Shown here: positions 1 to 8,462 of the stretch, one piece after another | Numbering within the stretch: position 1 is the stretch's first letter | Layout: each line of letters starts with the position of its first letter | Position numbers and translations under genes: made by a program | Source of the DNA: CAVSRC01 sp963798195 | Lineage (GTDB): Bacteria; Pseudomonadota; Alphaproteobacteria; Rhizobiales; Kaistiaceae | Length of the DNA stretch: 64,000 bases | Assembly (NCBI GenBank): GCA_963798195.1 | Contig: CAWCSF010000011.1 | Location: forward strand, 62,001 to 126,000 | Direction: 5' to 3' | Notes under the pieces: model-generated | What the model saw: only the letters and a program-made list of their open reading frames with translations | Told to the model about the DNA's origin: nothing | Database searches by the model: none

Positions 1-239
1 TGCGGGATGCCGAGCGTCGCGGCAACACGGCGGGCATCGTGGATGTCCTGCCCGGCGCAGCAGGCGCCCTTGCGGTGGGTGGCCTCGCCGTGATCGTAGA
101 GCTGGAGAGTGACCCCCACGACGTCATAGCCGGCGCGCTTCAACAACCCAGCGACAACGGAAGAATCCACGCCACCCGACATGGCGACGACGACACGGGT
201 CCGGTCCGGACGGCCGGGGAGCTCAAGATCGACAGACAT
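1..239 (-). CDS. mnmA: tRNA-specific 2-thiouridylase MnmA, N-terminal part (runs off the left edge)
   Basis: MnmA makes the 2-thio group of the wobble uridine (s2U34) in Lys, Glu and Gln tRNAs, using ATP and sulfur relayed through IscS/Tus. Only the first 79 or so residues lie in the window. They contain the ATP-pyrophosphatase P-loop MSGGVDSSVVA at about residues 20-30, followed by VGVTLQLYDH and the family segment KGACCAGQDIHDARRVA, which carries paired cysteines. The ATG whose complement is at 237-239 gives the expected short N-terminal extension before the P-loop. The gene reads away from sciP, with 277 bases between the two starts. The catalytic cysteines further downstream cannot be seen. 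Confidence 0.93.
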   Translation of the reverse strand, partial: MSVDLELPGRPDRTRVVVAMSGGVDSSVVAGLLKRAGYDVVGVTLQLYDHGEATHRKGACCAGQDIHDARRVAATLGIP

Positions 240-516
240 GCCCGTTCCGGGTGGCCTTCGTACTGGGGCGGCTCGCAAAACGGCCACCAGGCGCTGTTTC
301 CACCAGTCCACAGGCCCTTCAAGGGGGCCTGCTCCGGCGGGCATGACTATAGTGGCGTTCCCCATCGCTTCAAGGCCGGAAATCACCCGCCAACACTGGA
401 TTTCGAGGCAAAGTCGGCAACAAGTCTTACCGATTTGTTGCCACCTGCTTAGCCGAATTTTAAGGGCACGGCGCTAGGGTCACAGCTGAACTGGTCAGGT
501 TTGAGTAGAGCGTAGA

Positions 517-792
517 ATGACCGAACAGATGCGCCCCCGCGTGAAATATGTCATCGGCCCCGACGGGAGCCCGCTGACGATCGCGGATCTGCCGCCACGC
601 AACACCAAGCGCTGGGTCATCCGTCGAAAGGCGGAAGTCGTGGCAGCGGTGCGCGGCGGTCTCCTGAGCCTTGAAGAGGCCTGCGCACGCTACACCCTGA
701 CGGTGGAAGAGTTCCTCTCCTGGCAGCAGTCGATCGAGGAGCATGGTCTCGCCGGGCTGCGCACGACGCGCATCCAGCAGTACCGCGGCTAG
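517..792 (+). CDS. sciP: CtrA inhibitor SciP (DUF1153)
   Basis: A 91-residue helix-turn-helix protein that matches the alphaproteobacterial SciP/DUF1153 family nearly from end to end, including RVKYVIGPDGSPLTIADLPP, RWVIRRKAEVVAAVRGG, LTVEEFLSWQ and the C-terminal GLRTTRIQQYR. In Caulobacter, SciP binds the DNA-binding domain of CtrA and blocks transcription activation at CtrA promoters in swarmer cells. The length is typical. The assignment fits the window, because ctrA, chpT, divK and pleD lie within the next 20 kb. The gene is divergent from mnmA, and the following hydrolase gene is convergent, its stop only 4 bases after the sciP stop. Confidence 0.95.
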   Translation: MTEQMRPRVKYVIGPDGSPLTIADLPPRNTKRWVIRRKAEVVAAVRGGLLSLEEACARYTLTVEEFLSWQQSIEEHGLAGLRTTRIQQYRG

Positions 793-796
793 CCCT

Positions 797-1492
797 CTAG
801 AGGTCCACGGCCACGCCGCGCTCGGGCACAAGCACCCTGGTCTTGGCGTCATTCATTTCTGCCACGAACTTGTCTGCGTTCGGGTCAAGCAGGCCGAATG
901 TGCCGTAGTGGCACGGAATCGCCGTTTCAAAATTGTAAAACCGCTTGCACGCCATCGCGGCCAGCTTCGCCCCCATGGTGAAGCGATCGCCGATCGGAAC
1001 GATGCCGATTTGCGGCCGGTAGATCTCGTCGATCAGCGCCATGTCCGAGAAGATGCCGGTGTCGCCCATATGGAGGAGGGTCTTCTCGCCCTCCGCCCTG
1101 AGCACCATGCCGCCCGGATTGCCCAGATAGACGATGCGTCCGTCCATCTCGCTGGCCGATGAATGCCACGCCGGCACATAGGCGACCGAGAAACCGTCGA
1201 GGGCGAGTTCGCCGCCATGATTGATCGGCGTCAGGTTCATCACCCCGCGCATCTCGAGGAAGTCACAGACCTCCGGATTGGCCACCAGCAGCGCCCCGGT
1301 TGCCTTGCAGATATCAAGGGTCGAGCCGATGTGGTCGTTGTGACCGTGGGTCAGCAGAACATGCGTGGCGCCGGCAAAGGCGGCCTTGTGATCGCCCTTG
1401 AACGTCGGATTCTCGATGAACGGATCGATCATGACGACCGCGCCGGCATATTCCACGCGGAATGCCGAATGCCCGAACCACGTCAGTTTCAT
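797..1492 (-). CDS. Metal-dependent hydrolase, UPF0173 (metallo-beta-lactamase fold)
   Basis: A 231-residue member of the UPF0173 branch of the metallo-beta-lactamase superfamily. It starts MKLTWFGHSAF and has the metal motif LLTHGHNDHIG (HxHxDH) at about residues 50-60, a second-site histidine in VPAWHSS, HMGDTGIF, and a late histidine in IPCHYGTF. Such proteins bind two metal ions and hydrolyse small esters or lactones; the substrate is unknown. The ATG at 1492 is preceded by GGGGAG at a good distance, so the longer upstream extension of the frame is not used. It is convergent with sciP and divergent from ruvX, with 89 bases between. Confidence 0.9.
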   Translation of the reverse strand: MKLTWFGHSAFRVEYAGAVVMIDPFIENPTFKGDHKAAFAGATHVLLTHGHNDHIGSTLDICKATGALLVANPEVCDFLEMRGVMNLTPINHGGELALDGFSVAYVPAWHSSASEMDGRIVYLGNPGGMVLRAEGEKTLLHMGDTGIFSDMALIDEIYRPQIGIVPIGDRFTMGAKLAAMACKRFYNFETAIPCHYGTFGLLDPNADKFVAEMNDAKTRVLVPERGVAVDL

Positions 1493-1581
1493 GTGAGCGC
1501 TCCCCTGAATTGTCTTGGCTCTTGTCGTCCAAGGTCTCAATCTGCCGCGCACACGTCCCGATGCAACCCCACGGCGGCAAA

Positions 1582-2058
1582 ATGAGTCAGGCCGACGCCG
1601 GCACCGATCTCGATACCTTTGCGGCCGCCCTGCCGCCGACGGGCGCATTGCTGGGCCTCGACCTCGGGACGAAGACCATCGGCCTCGCGCTTTCTGATCC
1701 GCGCCGGCAGATCGCCTCGCCGCTGCATACGATCGCGCGGACGAAGTTCACAGCCGATGCCGTGGCGCTGCAGAAGGCATGCGCCGATCACAGCGTGGTG
1801 GGGTTCGTCCTCGGCCTGCCGCTCAACATGGACGGCTCCGAAGGTCCGCGGGTGCAGGCGACGCGCGCCTTTGCGCGCAACCTCGGCAAGCTGACGGCGC
1901 TGCCCCTGCTCTTCTGGGACGAGCGACTATCGACGGCAGCAGTGACGCGCACGCTGCTCGACGCGGACACGAGCCGCAGGAGGCGCGGCGAGGTCGTCGA
2001 CAAGATGGCGGCGGCCTACATCCTCCAGGGTGCGCTCGACCGGATGGCCCGGCGCTGA
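1582..2058 (+). CDS. ruvX: RuvX/YqgF, putative pre-16S rRNA nuclease (Holliday junction resolvase-like)
   Basis: The protein (158 residues from the chosen start) has the RNase H-like YqgF fold: LLGLDLGTKTIGLALSD near the N-terminus (the Asp of GLDLG is catalytic), the central VGFVLGLPLNMDGSEG, LLFWDERLST with a second acidic residue, and the C-terminal VDKMAAAYILQGALD with the last catalytic Asp. The family trims the 5' end of 16S rRNA. The ATG at 1582 (MSQADAG) is chosen because the family starts shortly before the GLDLG strand; an in-frame ATG at 1561 would add seven residues. The gene is divergent from the UPF0173 hydrolase and convergent with aidB. Confidence 0.92.
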   Translation: MSQADAGTDLDTFAAALPPTGALLGLDLGTKTIGLALSDPRRQIASPLHTIARTKFTADAVALQKACADHSVVGFVLGLPLNMDGSEGPRVQATRAFARNLGKLTALPLLFWDERLSTAAVTRTLLDADTSRRRRGEVVDKMAAAYILQGALDRMARR

Positions 2059-2092
2059 GCCTGACGGTTCCCTTCGTAAGGCCTAATGACGC

Positions 2093-3745
2093 TCAGTCTT
2101 CCGGGAACATGTAGTTGACGAAGGCGCGGCTATCGAACCGCAAGTCGAGCATGCCGTAGGTGGTGCGCCATGGCTTGCCGAGGCGCGTTTCGAGGAAGGC
2201 ATCGGCGACGACCGACGGGAAGCGACGGCGGAGCGACGCCGCGGCAACCGTCATCGCCAACTGCTCGGTGAGGACGCGCGCCGAGCCCTCGTCGGCGAGC
2301 GCCACGGCGGTGGCGGCGCGAAGCACGTTCAGCGTCGATTTCGCAGTGCCGCCGAGTGTATCCTCGATGTTGGCGAGCACCGCCTCCAGCGGCTCCGACG
2401 ACTTGCGCAGGATACGCATCACGTCCAGACAAGCGACGTTTCCCGAGCCATCCCAGATCGCGTTTCCGGGTGCCTCGCGGTAGAGGCGCGGCAGGCGGCT
2501 TTCCTCGACGTAGGCGTTGCCGCCGATGCACTCCATCGCCTCGGCAATGATCGGCGGCGCGATCTTGGTGACCCAGTATTTGACCGCCGGCGCCATCAGC
2601 CGCGCGAACGCCGCCTCTGCCGGATCGTCGTCGGCCCGATCGAAGGATTCGGCAAGGCGGAAGGCCAGCGCCGCGGCGGCGATGGCGTCGAGCGCCATGT
2701 CGGCCAGAACACGGGTCATCAGCGCGTGGTCGATCAGCGGTTGCCCGAAGGCCTCGCGGTGGCGTGTGCGCTGGACGGCCTCGGCAAGCGCCAGCCGCAT
2801 CATACCGGCCGACGACACGGCGCTGTCGAGCCGGGTCAGCGTGACCACGTCGACGATCGTCTGCAGCCCGCGCCCGGGATCGCCGATCATCCAGCCCGCC
2901 GCATCGTCGAACTCGGCCTCGGCGGTTGCATTGGAGCGGTTGCCGAGCTTGTCCTTGAGGCGCATCAGCATCATGCCGTTGCGCGCACCGTCGGATAGCA
3001 GGCGTGGCATCAGGAAGCAGCCCGGTCCGTCAGCGGTCTGCGCCAGAACAAGGAAGGCGTCGCTGGTCGGCGCCGACAGGAACCACTTGTGTCCGCTGAG
3101 CCGCCACATGCGGTCCCCGGCCTCGCTCGCCCGCGTGGTGGTGGCGGCGAGGTCGCTGCCTGCCTGTTTCTCCGTCAGGCCAAGGCCGATGGTGATACCG
3201 GCCTTCTCGCTTATCGGCCGCGCCGAGGAATCGTACTTGCGCGAGCGGACGAGCGGCAGCCAGCGGTCGGCGATTGGCGGCGCATGGCCGATGGCGGCGA
3301 CGGCGGCGTTGGTCATACTGAGCGGACTGAGGTGCCCCGCCTCGACCTGCGCCGCCATGTAGATGCGCGCTGCCCGCGCGACCGCGCGCACGCTCGCCTC
3401 CTCGCCGCCGGCATCCCAGATCGAGCAACTCAGGCCGGCGGCCACGCTCCGCCGCATGAGGGCATGCCAGGCCGGGTGAAACTCGATCGCGTCGATCCGC
3501 GCGCCATTGGCGTCGTGGGTCTTCAGAATCGGCGGCAATGCATTGGCGATGCGGCCAAGCTCGAAGGTCTCGGCGGTTCCCCACTGCTGGCCATACTGGG
3601 TCAGAGCGTCGACGACGCCCAGCGGCACACCCTCGACGAGCGCACCCAGACCCGGATCGCTGATGAACAGGTTGAGGCCGGTGAGCGGCGGCGACTGGTT
3701 GAGGTTGTCGTTAATGTCGGCAGCCGAAGCCAATGTGCCCTCCAA
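2093..3745 (-). CDS. aidB: AidB-type acyl-CoA dehydrogenase (alkylation response protein family)
   Basis: A 550-residue flavoprotein of the acyl-CoA dehydrogenase superfamily, AidB branch. The N-terminal AidB domain shows NQSPPLTGLNLFISD and ARIDAIEFHPAWHALM. Then follow the flavin-binding motifs GLGLTEKQAGSDL and LSGHKWFLSAP, the acyl-CoA dehydrogenase signature region RREAFGQPLIDH-like (seen as RHREAFGQPL), and ECIGGNAYVEESRLPRLYREA. E. coli AidB binds FAD and DNA and is induced by alkylation damage, and it has weak isovaleryl-CoA dehydrogenase activity. Its physiological role here is inferred only from family. It is divergent from pyrB, with 101 bases between the starts. Confidence 0.9.
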   Translation of the reverse strand: MEGTLASAADINDNLNQSPPLTGLNLFISDPGLGALVEGVPLGVVDALTQYGQQWGTAETFELGRIANALPPILKTHDANGARIDAIEFHPAWHALMRRSVAAGLSCSIWDAGGEEASVRAVARAARIYMAAQVEAGHLSPLSMTNAAVAAIGHAPPIADRWLPLVRSRKYDSSARPISEKAGITIGLGLTEKQAGSDLAATTTRASEAGDRMWRLSGHKWFLSAPTSDAFLVLAQTADGPGCFLMPRLLSDGARNGMMLMRLKDKLGNRSNATAEAEFDDAAGWMIGDPGRGLQTIVDVVTLTRLDSAVSSAGMMRLALAEAVQRTRHREAFGQPLIDHALMTRVLADMALDAIAAAALAFRLAESFDRADDDPAEAAFARLMAPAVKYWVTKIAPPIIAEAMECIGGNAYVEESRLPRLYREAPGNAIWDGSGNVACLDVMRILRKSSEPLEAVLANIEDTLGGTAKSTLNVLRAATAVALADEGSARVLTEQLAMTVAAASLRRRFPSVVADAFLETRLGKPWRTTYGMLDLRFDSRAFVNYMFPED

Positions 3746-3846
3746 TCGCCGTGGGGCCGGACGGCGATTCGCCTGTTGTTAACCTAGCATGCACGCAGCC
3801 AGCATGCTTGCGGGTTGGCGCAACTCCGCCTATAGGCATCGCTTTG

Positions 3847-4803
3847 ATGAACGTGCCCCCGCCTCCGACGGCCATCACCTTCCCGCACCGGCATCTATTG
3901 GGAATCGAGGGGCTTCAGCCGCAGGACATCGTGGCCCTGCTCGACCTTGCCGAACAGGCGGTCGAAGTCAGCCGCCAGATCGAGAAGAAGAAGGCGGTGC
4001 TGCGCGGCCGCACCCAGATCAACCTCTTCTTCGAAGCCTCCACCCGCACGCAGTCCTCCTTCGAGATCGCCGGCAAACGCCTCGGCGCCGACGTCATGAA
4101 CATGGCGGTGGGGAACTCGGCCGTGAAGAAGGGCGAGACGCTGATCGACACGGCCATGACGCTGAACGCCATGCGGCCGGACATCCTCGTTGTCCGCCAC
4201 CATGCCGCTGGCGCGGTCGAGCTGCTGTCGCAGAAGGTATCGTGCTCAGTCATCAACGCCGGCGACGGGGCGCACGAACACCCAACCCAGGCGCTGCTCG
4301 ACGCGCTCACCATCCGCCGCCACAAGGGCGATATCGGCGCGCTGACGGTGGCGATCTGCGGCGACATCGCCCACAGCCGCGTGGCGCGCTCCAACATCCT
4401 GCTGCTCAACGCGCTGGGCGCCCGCGTCCGTGTCATCGGGCCGTCGACCCTGCTGCCCGCCGGCATCGAGCGGCTGGGCGTCGAGGTCTTCACCGACATG
4501 CGCCGCGGCCTCGCCGGTGTGGATATCGTCATGATGCTCCGCCTCCAGCGCGAGCGCATGGACGGCAGCTTCGTTCCCTCGGTGCGCGAGTATTTCCGCT
4601 TCTTCGGCCTTGACGCCGAAAAACTCGCTTACGCCAAGCCCGACGCGCTGGTCATGCATCCCGGCCCGATGAACCGTGGCGTCGAGATCAATTCCGCCGT
4701 CGCCGATGGCGCGCAGAGCCTGATCCGCGAGCAGGTCGAGATGGGCGTCGCGATGCGCATGGCGGTTCTCGAAGCACTCGCCGCGCACTTGCCGAACCAC
4801 TGA
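3847..4803 (+). CDS. pyrB: Aspartate carbamoyltransferase catalytic subunit
   Basis: PyrB condenses carbamoyl phosphate with L-aspartate, the committed step of pyrimidine synthesis. The 318-residue protein has the carbamoyl-phosphate motif FFEASTRTQSSFE at about residue 60, VVRHHAAGA, the HEHPTQALLDALTI segment, GDIAHSRVARSN, and the C-terminal LVMHPGPMNRGVEI. The ATG at 3847 is preferred because the family starts a few residues before FPHRHLLGIEGL; the frame is open further upstream without homology. The next gene, for a dihydroorotase-like protein, starts 7 bases after the stop. In some bacteria this arrangement accompanies a physical complex of PyrB with an inactive dihydroorotase. Confidence 0.96.
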   Translation: MNVPPPPTAITFPHRHLLGIEGLQPQDIVALLDLAEQAVEVSRQIEKKKAVLRGRTQINLFFEASTRTQSSFEIAGKRLGADVMNMAVGNSAVKKGETLIDTAMTLNAMRPDILVVRHHAAGAVELLSQKVSCSVINAGDGAHEHPTQALLDALTIRRHKGDIGALTVAICGDIAHSRVARSNILLLNALGARVRVIGPSTLLPAGIERLGVEVFTDMRRGLAGVDIVMMLRLQRERMDGSFVPSVREYFRFFGLDAEKLAYAKPDALVMHPGPMNRGVEINSAVADGAQSLIREQVEMGVAMRMAVLEALAAHLPNH

Positions 4804-4810
4804 GGCAGCC

Positions 4811-6145
4811 GTGAACGCCCACAGCCACAACGGTCGGGGGAACGGCGGCGACCGCCCCCTCGTCCTGACCAACGCCCGCGTCGTCGACCCGTCGCGCAAT
4901 CTGGATGCGCTTGGCGCCGTTATCGTGGCGGACCGGCGGATCGTCGCGGCAGGACCCGAGGCGGCACAGGCAGCGCGACCGGCAGGCGCCGAGATCGTCG
5001 ATTGCCGCGGCGCCGTGGTAGCGCCCGGACTGGTCGACATGCGCGTCTTCCTCGGCGAGCCCGGCGCCGAGCATCGCGAGACGTTTGCCTCCGCCGGACA
5101 AGCGGCGGTCGCCGGCGGCGTCACCTCGATCGTCACCATGCCGGACACCGATCCGGTCATCGACGACATCGCCCTGGTCGATTTCATCGCCCGCCGCGCC
5201 CGCGACGAGACCGACGTGCGGGTTTATCCGACGGCGGCGCTGACCAAGGGCCTCCTCGGCACCGAAATGACCGAACTCGGCATGCTGCGCGAGGCCGGTG
5301 CGGTTGGCTTCACCGACGGCCGGCACACGCTGATGAATGCCGCCATCATGCGCCGCGCGCTCACCTATGGCCGCGACTTCGGCGCGCTCATCATGCACCA
5401 CGCCACCGACCCGAACCTGGTCGGCAGCGGCGTGATGAACGAGGGCGAGGTGGCGACGCGGCTTGGACTGTCGGGCATTCCGCGCGAGGCGGAGATCACC
5501 ATCATCGAGCGCGACGTGCGCCTCGCCGAACTGACGCGCGGGCGCTACCACGCGGCGCAGGTATCGTGCGCCGCCTCGCTCGACGTCATCCGCCGGGCCA
5601 AGCGCGCCGGGCTTGACGTCACCTGCGGCATCTCGATCAACCACCTGACGCTGAACGAGAACGACATCGGCTCCTACCGCACGTTCTTCAAGCTGTCGCC
5701 GCCGCTCCGTCATGAGGACGACCGGCTGGCGATGGTCGCCGGTGTCGCCGACGGAACGATCGACGTGATTGTTTCCAGCCACGACCCGCAGGACGTGGAC
5801 ACCAAGCGGCACCCCTTCGCCGAAGCGGCCGACGGCGCGGTCGGCCTCGAGACCCTGCTCGCCGCAGCGCTGCGGCTCGTCCATAGCGGCGACGTCGACC
5901 TCATCACGCTGTTCCGCGCGCTTTCGACCCGGCCGGCCGAATTGCTCGGCCTCGAAGTCGGCCGGCTCGCCGCGGGCGCGCCCGCCGACCTGATCGTTGT
6001 CGATCCCGATGCGCCATGGATAGTCGACGCCGATCGGCTGCGTTCGCGCTCCAAGAACACTCCGTTTGAGGGCGCCCGTTTCCAAGGCCAGGTGCTGCGC
6101 ACGCTGGTTGCCGGCCGGACCGTGTACGCATACGCTCCCGCCTGA
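4811..6145 (+). CDS. pyrC: Dihydroorotase-like protein PyrC' lacking the HxH metal motif
   Basis: A 444-residue amidohydrolase-fold protein of the dihydroorotase family, starting at GTG 4811 just after pyrB. The segment that normally reads PGLVDMHVHxREPG reads APGLVDMRVFLGEPGAEH, so both histidines of the HxH zinc site are replaced (Arg, Phe). The segment that normally carries the catalytic Asp (S/T-D-H-A-P-H) reads SSHDPQDVD, with Ser at the Asp position. Two later histidine regions (IMHHATDPNL and RYHAAQVS) are kept. Known non-catalytic dihydroorotases (PyrX/PyrC' of pseudomonads) instead hold the PyrB dodecamer together. Many alphaproteobacteria have this form. Whether it has any activity cannot be told from sequence; a separate active PyrC would be expected elsewhere. 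Confidence 0.88.
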   Translation: MNAHSHNGRGNGGDRPLVLTNARVVDPSRNLDALGAVIVADRRIVAAGPEAAQAARPAGAEIVDCRGAVVAPGLVDMRVFLGEPGAEHRETFASAGQAAVAGGVTSIVTMPDTDPVIDDIALVDFIARRARDETDVRVYPTAALTKGLLGTEMTELGMLREAGAVGFTDGRHTLMNAAIMRRALTYGRDFGALIMHHATDPNLVGSGVMNEGEVATRLGLSGIPREAEITIIERDVRLAELTRGRYHAAQVSCAASLDVIRRAKRAGLDVTCGISINHLTLNENDIGSYRTFFKLSPPLRHEDDRLAMVAGVADGTIDVIVSSHDPQDVDTKRHPFAEAADGAVGLETLLAAALRLVHSGDVDLITLFRALSTRPAELLGLEVGRLAAGAPADLIVVDPDAPWIVDADRLRSRSKNTPFEGARFQGQVLRTLVAGRTVYAYAPA

Positions 6146-6161
6146 AATCTGGGGGGTATCC

Positions 6162-6764
6162 ATGGCCGATCTTCTTTCCCTGACTTCGCTTGGCGCGCTT
6201 GTCCTCGGCTATCTGCTGGGATCGATCCCGTTCGGCGTCGTGCTGACGCGCCTCGCCGGCCTCGGCGACATCCGCGCCATTGGCTCCGGCAACATTGGCG
6301 CGACCAATGTGCTGCGGACCGGCAACAAACCGTTGGCCGCCGCGACGCTGCTCGGCGACGGGCTGAAGGGCACGGTTGCGGTGCTGGTGTCCGGGGCGTT
6401 GTTCGGGCCCGTGCCGGCGCTGGTCGCCGGCCTCGGGGCATTTCTCGGCCACCTGTTTCCGGTCTGGCTCGGCTTCAAGGGCGGCAAGGGCTTCGCCACC
6501 TACCTCGGCGTGCTCGCGGGCCTCGCCTGGCCGGTCGCGATCGTCTGCGCGCTGGTCTGGCTGGGTGTTGCGGCGATCTCGCGCATTTCGTCGCTGTCGG
6601 CGCTGACCGCGAGCCTCGTCACGCCGTTCGTGCTTTTCGTGACCGACCACCGGGCGATGGCGCTTCTGTTTGCCGTGATGACCATCATCCTTTGGATCCG
6701 CCACGCCGGGAACATCGGCCGGCTTCGCGCCGGAACGGAGAGCCGGATCGGCGTCAGCAAATGA
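6162..6764 (+). CDS. plsY: Acyl-phosphate:glycerol-3-phosphate acyltransferase PlsY
   Basis: An integral membrane protein of 200 residues with about five hydrophobic segments. The three PlsY signatures are present: GSIPFGVVLTRLAG near residue 20, IGSGNIGATNVLRTGNK near residues 40-55, and GHLFPVWLGFKGGKGFATYLG near residues 100-120. It transfers an acyl group from acyl phosphate to glycerol 3-phosphate, the first step of phospholipid synthesis in most bacteria. ATG 6162 is chosen because the upstream part of the frame lies over the pyrC' end and lacks homology. The stop overlaps the dprA start (ATGA), so the two are probably translated together. Confidence 0.95.
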   Translation: MADLLSLTSLGALVLGYLLGSIPFGVVLTRLAGLGDIRAIGSGNIGATNVLRTGNKPLAAATLLGDGLKGTVAVLVSGALFGPVPALVAGLGAFLGHLFPVWLGFKGGKGFATYLGVLAGLAWPVAIVCALVWLGVAAISRISSLSALTASLVTPFVLFVTDHRAMALLFAVMTIILWIRHAGNIGRLRAGTESRIGVSK

Positions 6765-7886
6765 AAGTGGCCGGTGGCGCAGGCCCGCTCACCGATGACG
6801 AGCGGGTGGCGTGGCTGCGCCTGATCCGCAGCGAGAATATCGGCCCGGTCACGTTTCGCGAACTTATTCGCCACTTCGGCGGGGCCCGCGCGGCGCTGGA
6901 CGCGGTGCCGAAGCTGGCCGAGCGTGGTGGGCGTAAGGTCCGCATCGCGAGCAAGGACGAAGCCGAGCGTGAGATCGCCACGCTGGAAGCGATGGGCGCG
7001 CGCGCCGTCACGCTTGCCGATCCCGACTATCCTCCTGCCCTTCGCGGGCTCGGTGATGCACCGCCGGTTCTTGCCGTACGCGGTGGCGGCGAAGTCCTTG
7101 CCCGGCCGATGATCGCCATCGTCGGCTCGCGCAACGCCTCGATCGCCGGGCGCAAGTTCACCACGCAGATCGTGCGCGGATTGGGCGAGGCCGACTTTAC
7201 AATCGTGTCCGGGCTCGCCCGCGGAATCGACGCCGCCGCGCATGAGGCGTCGGTTGCGACCGGCACGGTTGCTGTCTTCGCGGGCGGGCTCAACCGCCCC
7301 TACCCGCCCGACAATGTGGATCTGGCCGAACGTATCGTCGCCGCAGGCGGCGGCCACGTCAGCGAGATGCCGATGGGGTGGGAACCCCGCGCCCGCGACT
7401 TCCCGCGTCGCAATCGCATTATCTCAGGACTGGCCCTGGCCGTGGTTGTCATCGAGGCGGCGCAACGTTCCGGCTCGCTGATCACGGCGCGCTGCGCCGC
7501 CGACCAGGGCCGGCTGGTCTTCGCGGTTCCGGGCTCGCCCCTCGACCCGCGCGCGGGCGGCACCAATCAACTCATCGCGAAACGGTGCGACGATGGTGAC
7601 ATCGGTCGAGGACATCATCGAAGAGGTGCGACCGATGATGGCCCGGAAGAACGGGCATGGCGCGGAAATGGCCGAACCGGCTCCAGACGGCCTACCAGCC
7701 ATGGATGCCGAGGAGAGCGCCCGTGATCGTATCGTCGAGGCTCTGGGTCACGCGCCGGTCGAGGTTGACGAGATAATCCGCCACACCGGGCTGTCGCCCG
7801 CCACGGTGCACCTTGTGCTGCTGGAACTGGACCTCGCCGGACGAATCGAGCGGGTGCCCGGTGGGCGCGTGCAACGCTCCGGCTAG
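6761..7886 (+). pseudogene. dprA: DNA processing protein DprA, interrupted by a +1 frameshift
   Basis: DprA loads RecA on incoming single-stranded DNA during natural transformation. The first frame covers the helical N-terminal region and the Rossmann fold (GSRNASIAGRKF, IVSGLARGIDAAAHEAS, VFAGGLNRPYPPDN, FPRRNRIISGLALAVVVIEA, ARCAADQGRLVFAVPGSP) and then breaks after GGTNQLIAK. The expected continuation, MVTSVEDIIEEV and a C-terminal winged helix (VEVDEIIRHTGLSPATVHL), is in the next frame, ending at 7886. Removing one base near 7578-7583 (an A or C of GCGAAACGG) restores a protein of about 374 residues. As it stands the product would lose the winged helix. Whether this is decay or a sequencing error is open. 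The gene overlaps plsY by ATGA. Confidence 0.85.
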
Positions 7887-8094
7887 CCAGGTATCGTGGT
7901 GTCGCTAGGCGTCCTGTCTGGGGTCGCCAGCCGCTTGCCGTCGCTTCCGCGTCGTCTTCCACCATCGCTAAGAGGTAGGCGAGAAAGCCGAGGTTGGCTT
8001 TGGCCGCGAGTTGGCGCAATTCGTGTGCAAGGCCCGCAATGTAGCGGGCCGTGTCCTCGGTGTCGGGTTCCAAAGAAGATTTATCTGATGGCAT
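7615..8094 (-). CDS. Small conserved protein of unknown function; 3' end doubtful
   Basis: The ATG at 8094 opens a frame whose first 55 or so residues look like a small family I associate with Hyphomicrobiales: DTEDTARYIAGLAHELRQL followed by NLGFLAYLLAMVEDDAEA. Family members normally end soon after this segment. Here the frame continues without a stop for a further 100 residues, antisense to the 3' part of dprA, and that arginine- and proline-rich tail is very probably not a real domain. The true stop may have been lost by a small indel around 7910-7935. No function can be given. An AT-rich stretch at about 8150-8220 lies just upstream and may hold its promoter. Confidence 0.45.
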   Translation of the reverse strand: MPSDKSSLEPDTEDTARYIAGLAHELRQLAAKANLGFLAYLLAMVEDDAEATASGWRPQTGRLATPRYLASRSVARAHRAPARFVRRGPVPAAQGAPWRATARCGGLSRQPRPARDPEPRRYDHGRSPRHPWLVGRLEPVRPFPRHARSSGPSSVAPLR

Positions 8095-8462
8095 AGATGC
8101 GCTCGCCCGCCCCCGGTCGGGATGATCAACGGTAATGGCTGAAATTGGCGATACAACCACAGGTAGATTAATCTTATAGATAATAACCAAAGAGTGTATT
8201 GCTTACAAGACAAAGCCCAGTTCCGCCATTGCGGAATTTGGCAAGCCACCCCATTTGAGTGCTTGGCCCAAACGCCGGCGGTGGCAGCAAGGCGCTCCCC
8301 TCACGGAACCAGGTTCGATTGACAGGCCAGACCTATTTCTGGAATGTCCCGCCCCTGTCCGGCCCGGAGTTCGGAGCGCCCGAGGCGCAGCGCGCCAGCC
8401 CACACGGCCACATTTTCAAAGGGTTAGAGCAACTTGCTCGGAGCCCGTAGCACGCGGCATCC
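8095..8462. other. Intergenic region upstream of topA, with an AT-rich patch
   Basis: No convincing gene is seen here. Bases 8150-8220 are clearly richer in A and T than their surroundings (for example GATTAATCTTATAGATAATA at 8163-8182) and lie between the leftward small gene and the rightward topA gene. They may hold divergent promoters, but no clear -35/-10 pair could be fixed. The rest up to the topA start is ordinary GC-rich sequence. Confidence 0.4.

Noticed and set aside
1493..1500. The palindrome GAGCGCTC between the UPF0173 and ruvX genes as an operator
   Set aside because: An 8-base palindrome is expected by chance in GC-rich DNA, it overlaps the ribosome binding site of the hydrolase gene, and no regulator is linked to it.
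4688..6163. A 491-residue open frame antisense to pyrC'
   Set aside because: Antisense to a conserved gene; arginine- and glycine-rich sequence without homology.
8163..8200. AT-rich stretch as a replication origin or attachment site
   Set aside because: No DnaA boxes, repeated iterons or integrase gene were seen nearby; ordinary promoter-type AT bias is enough.
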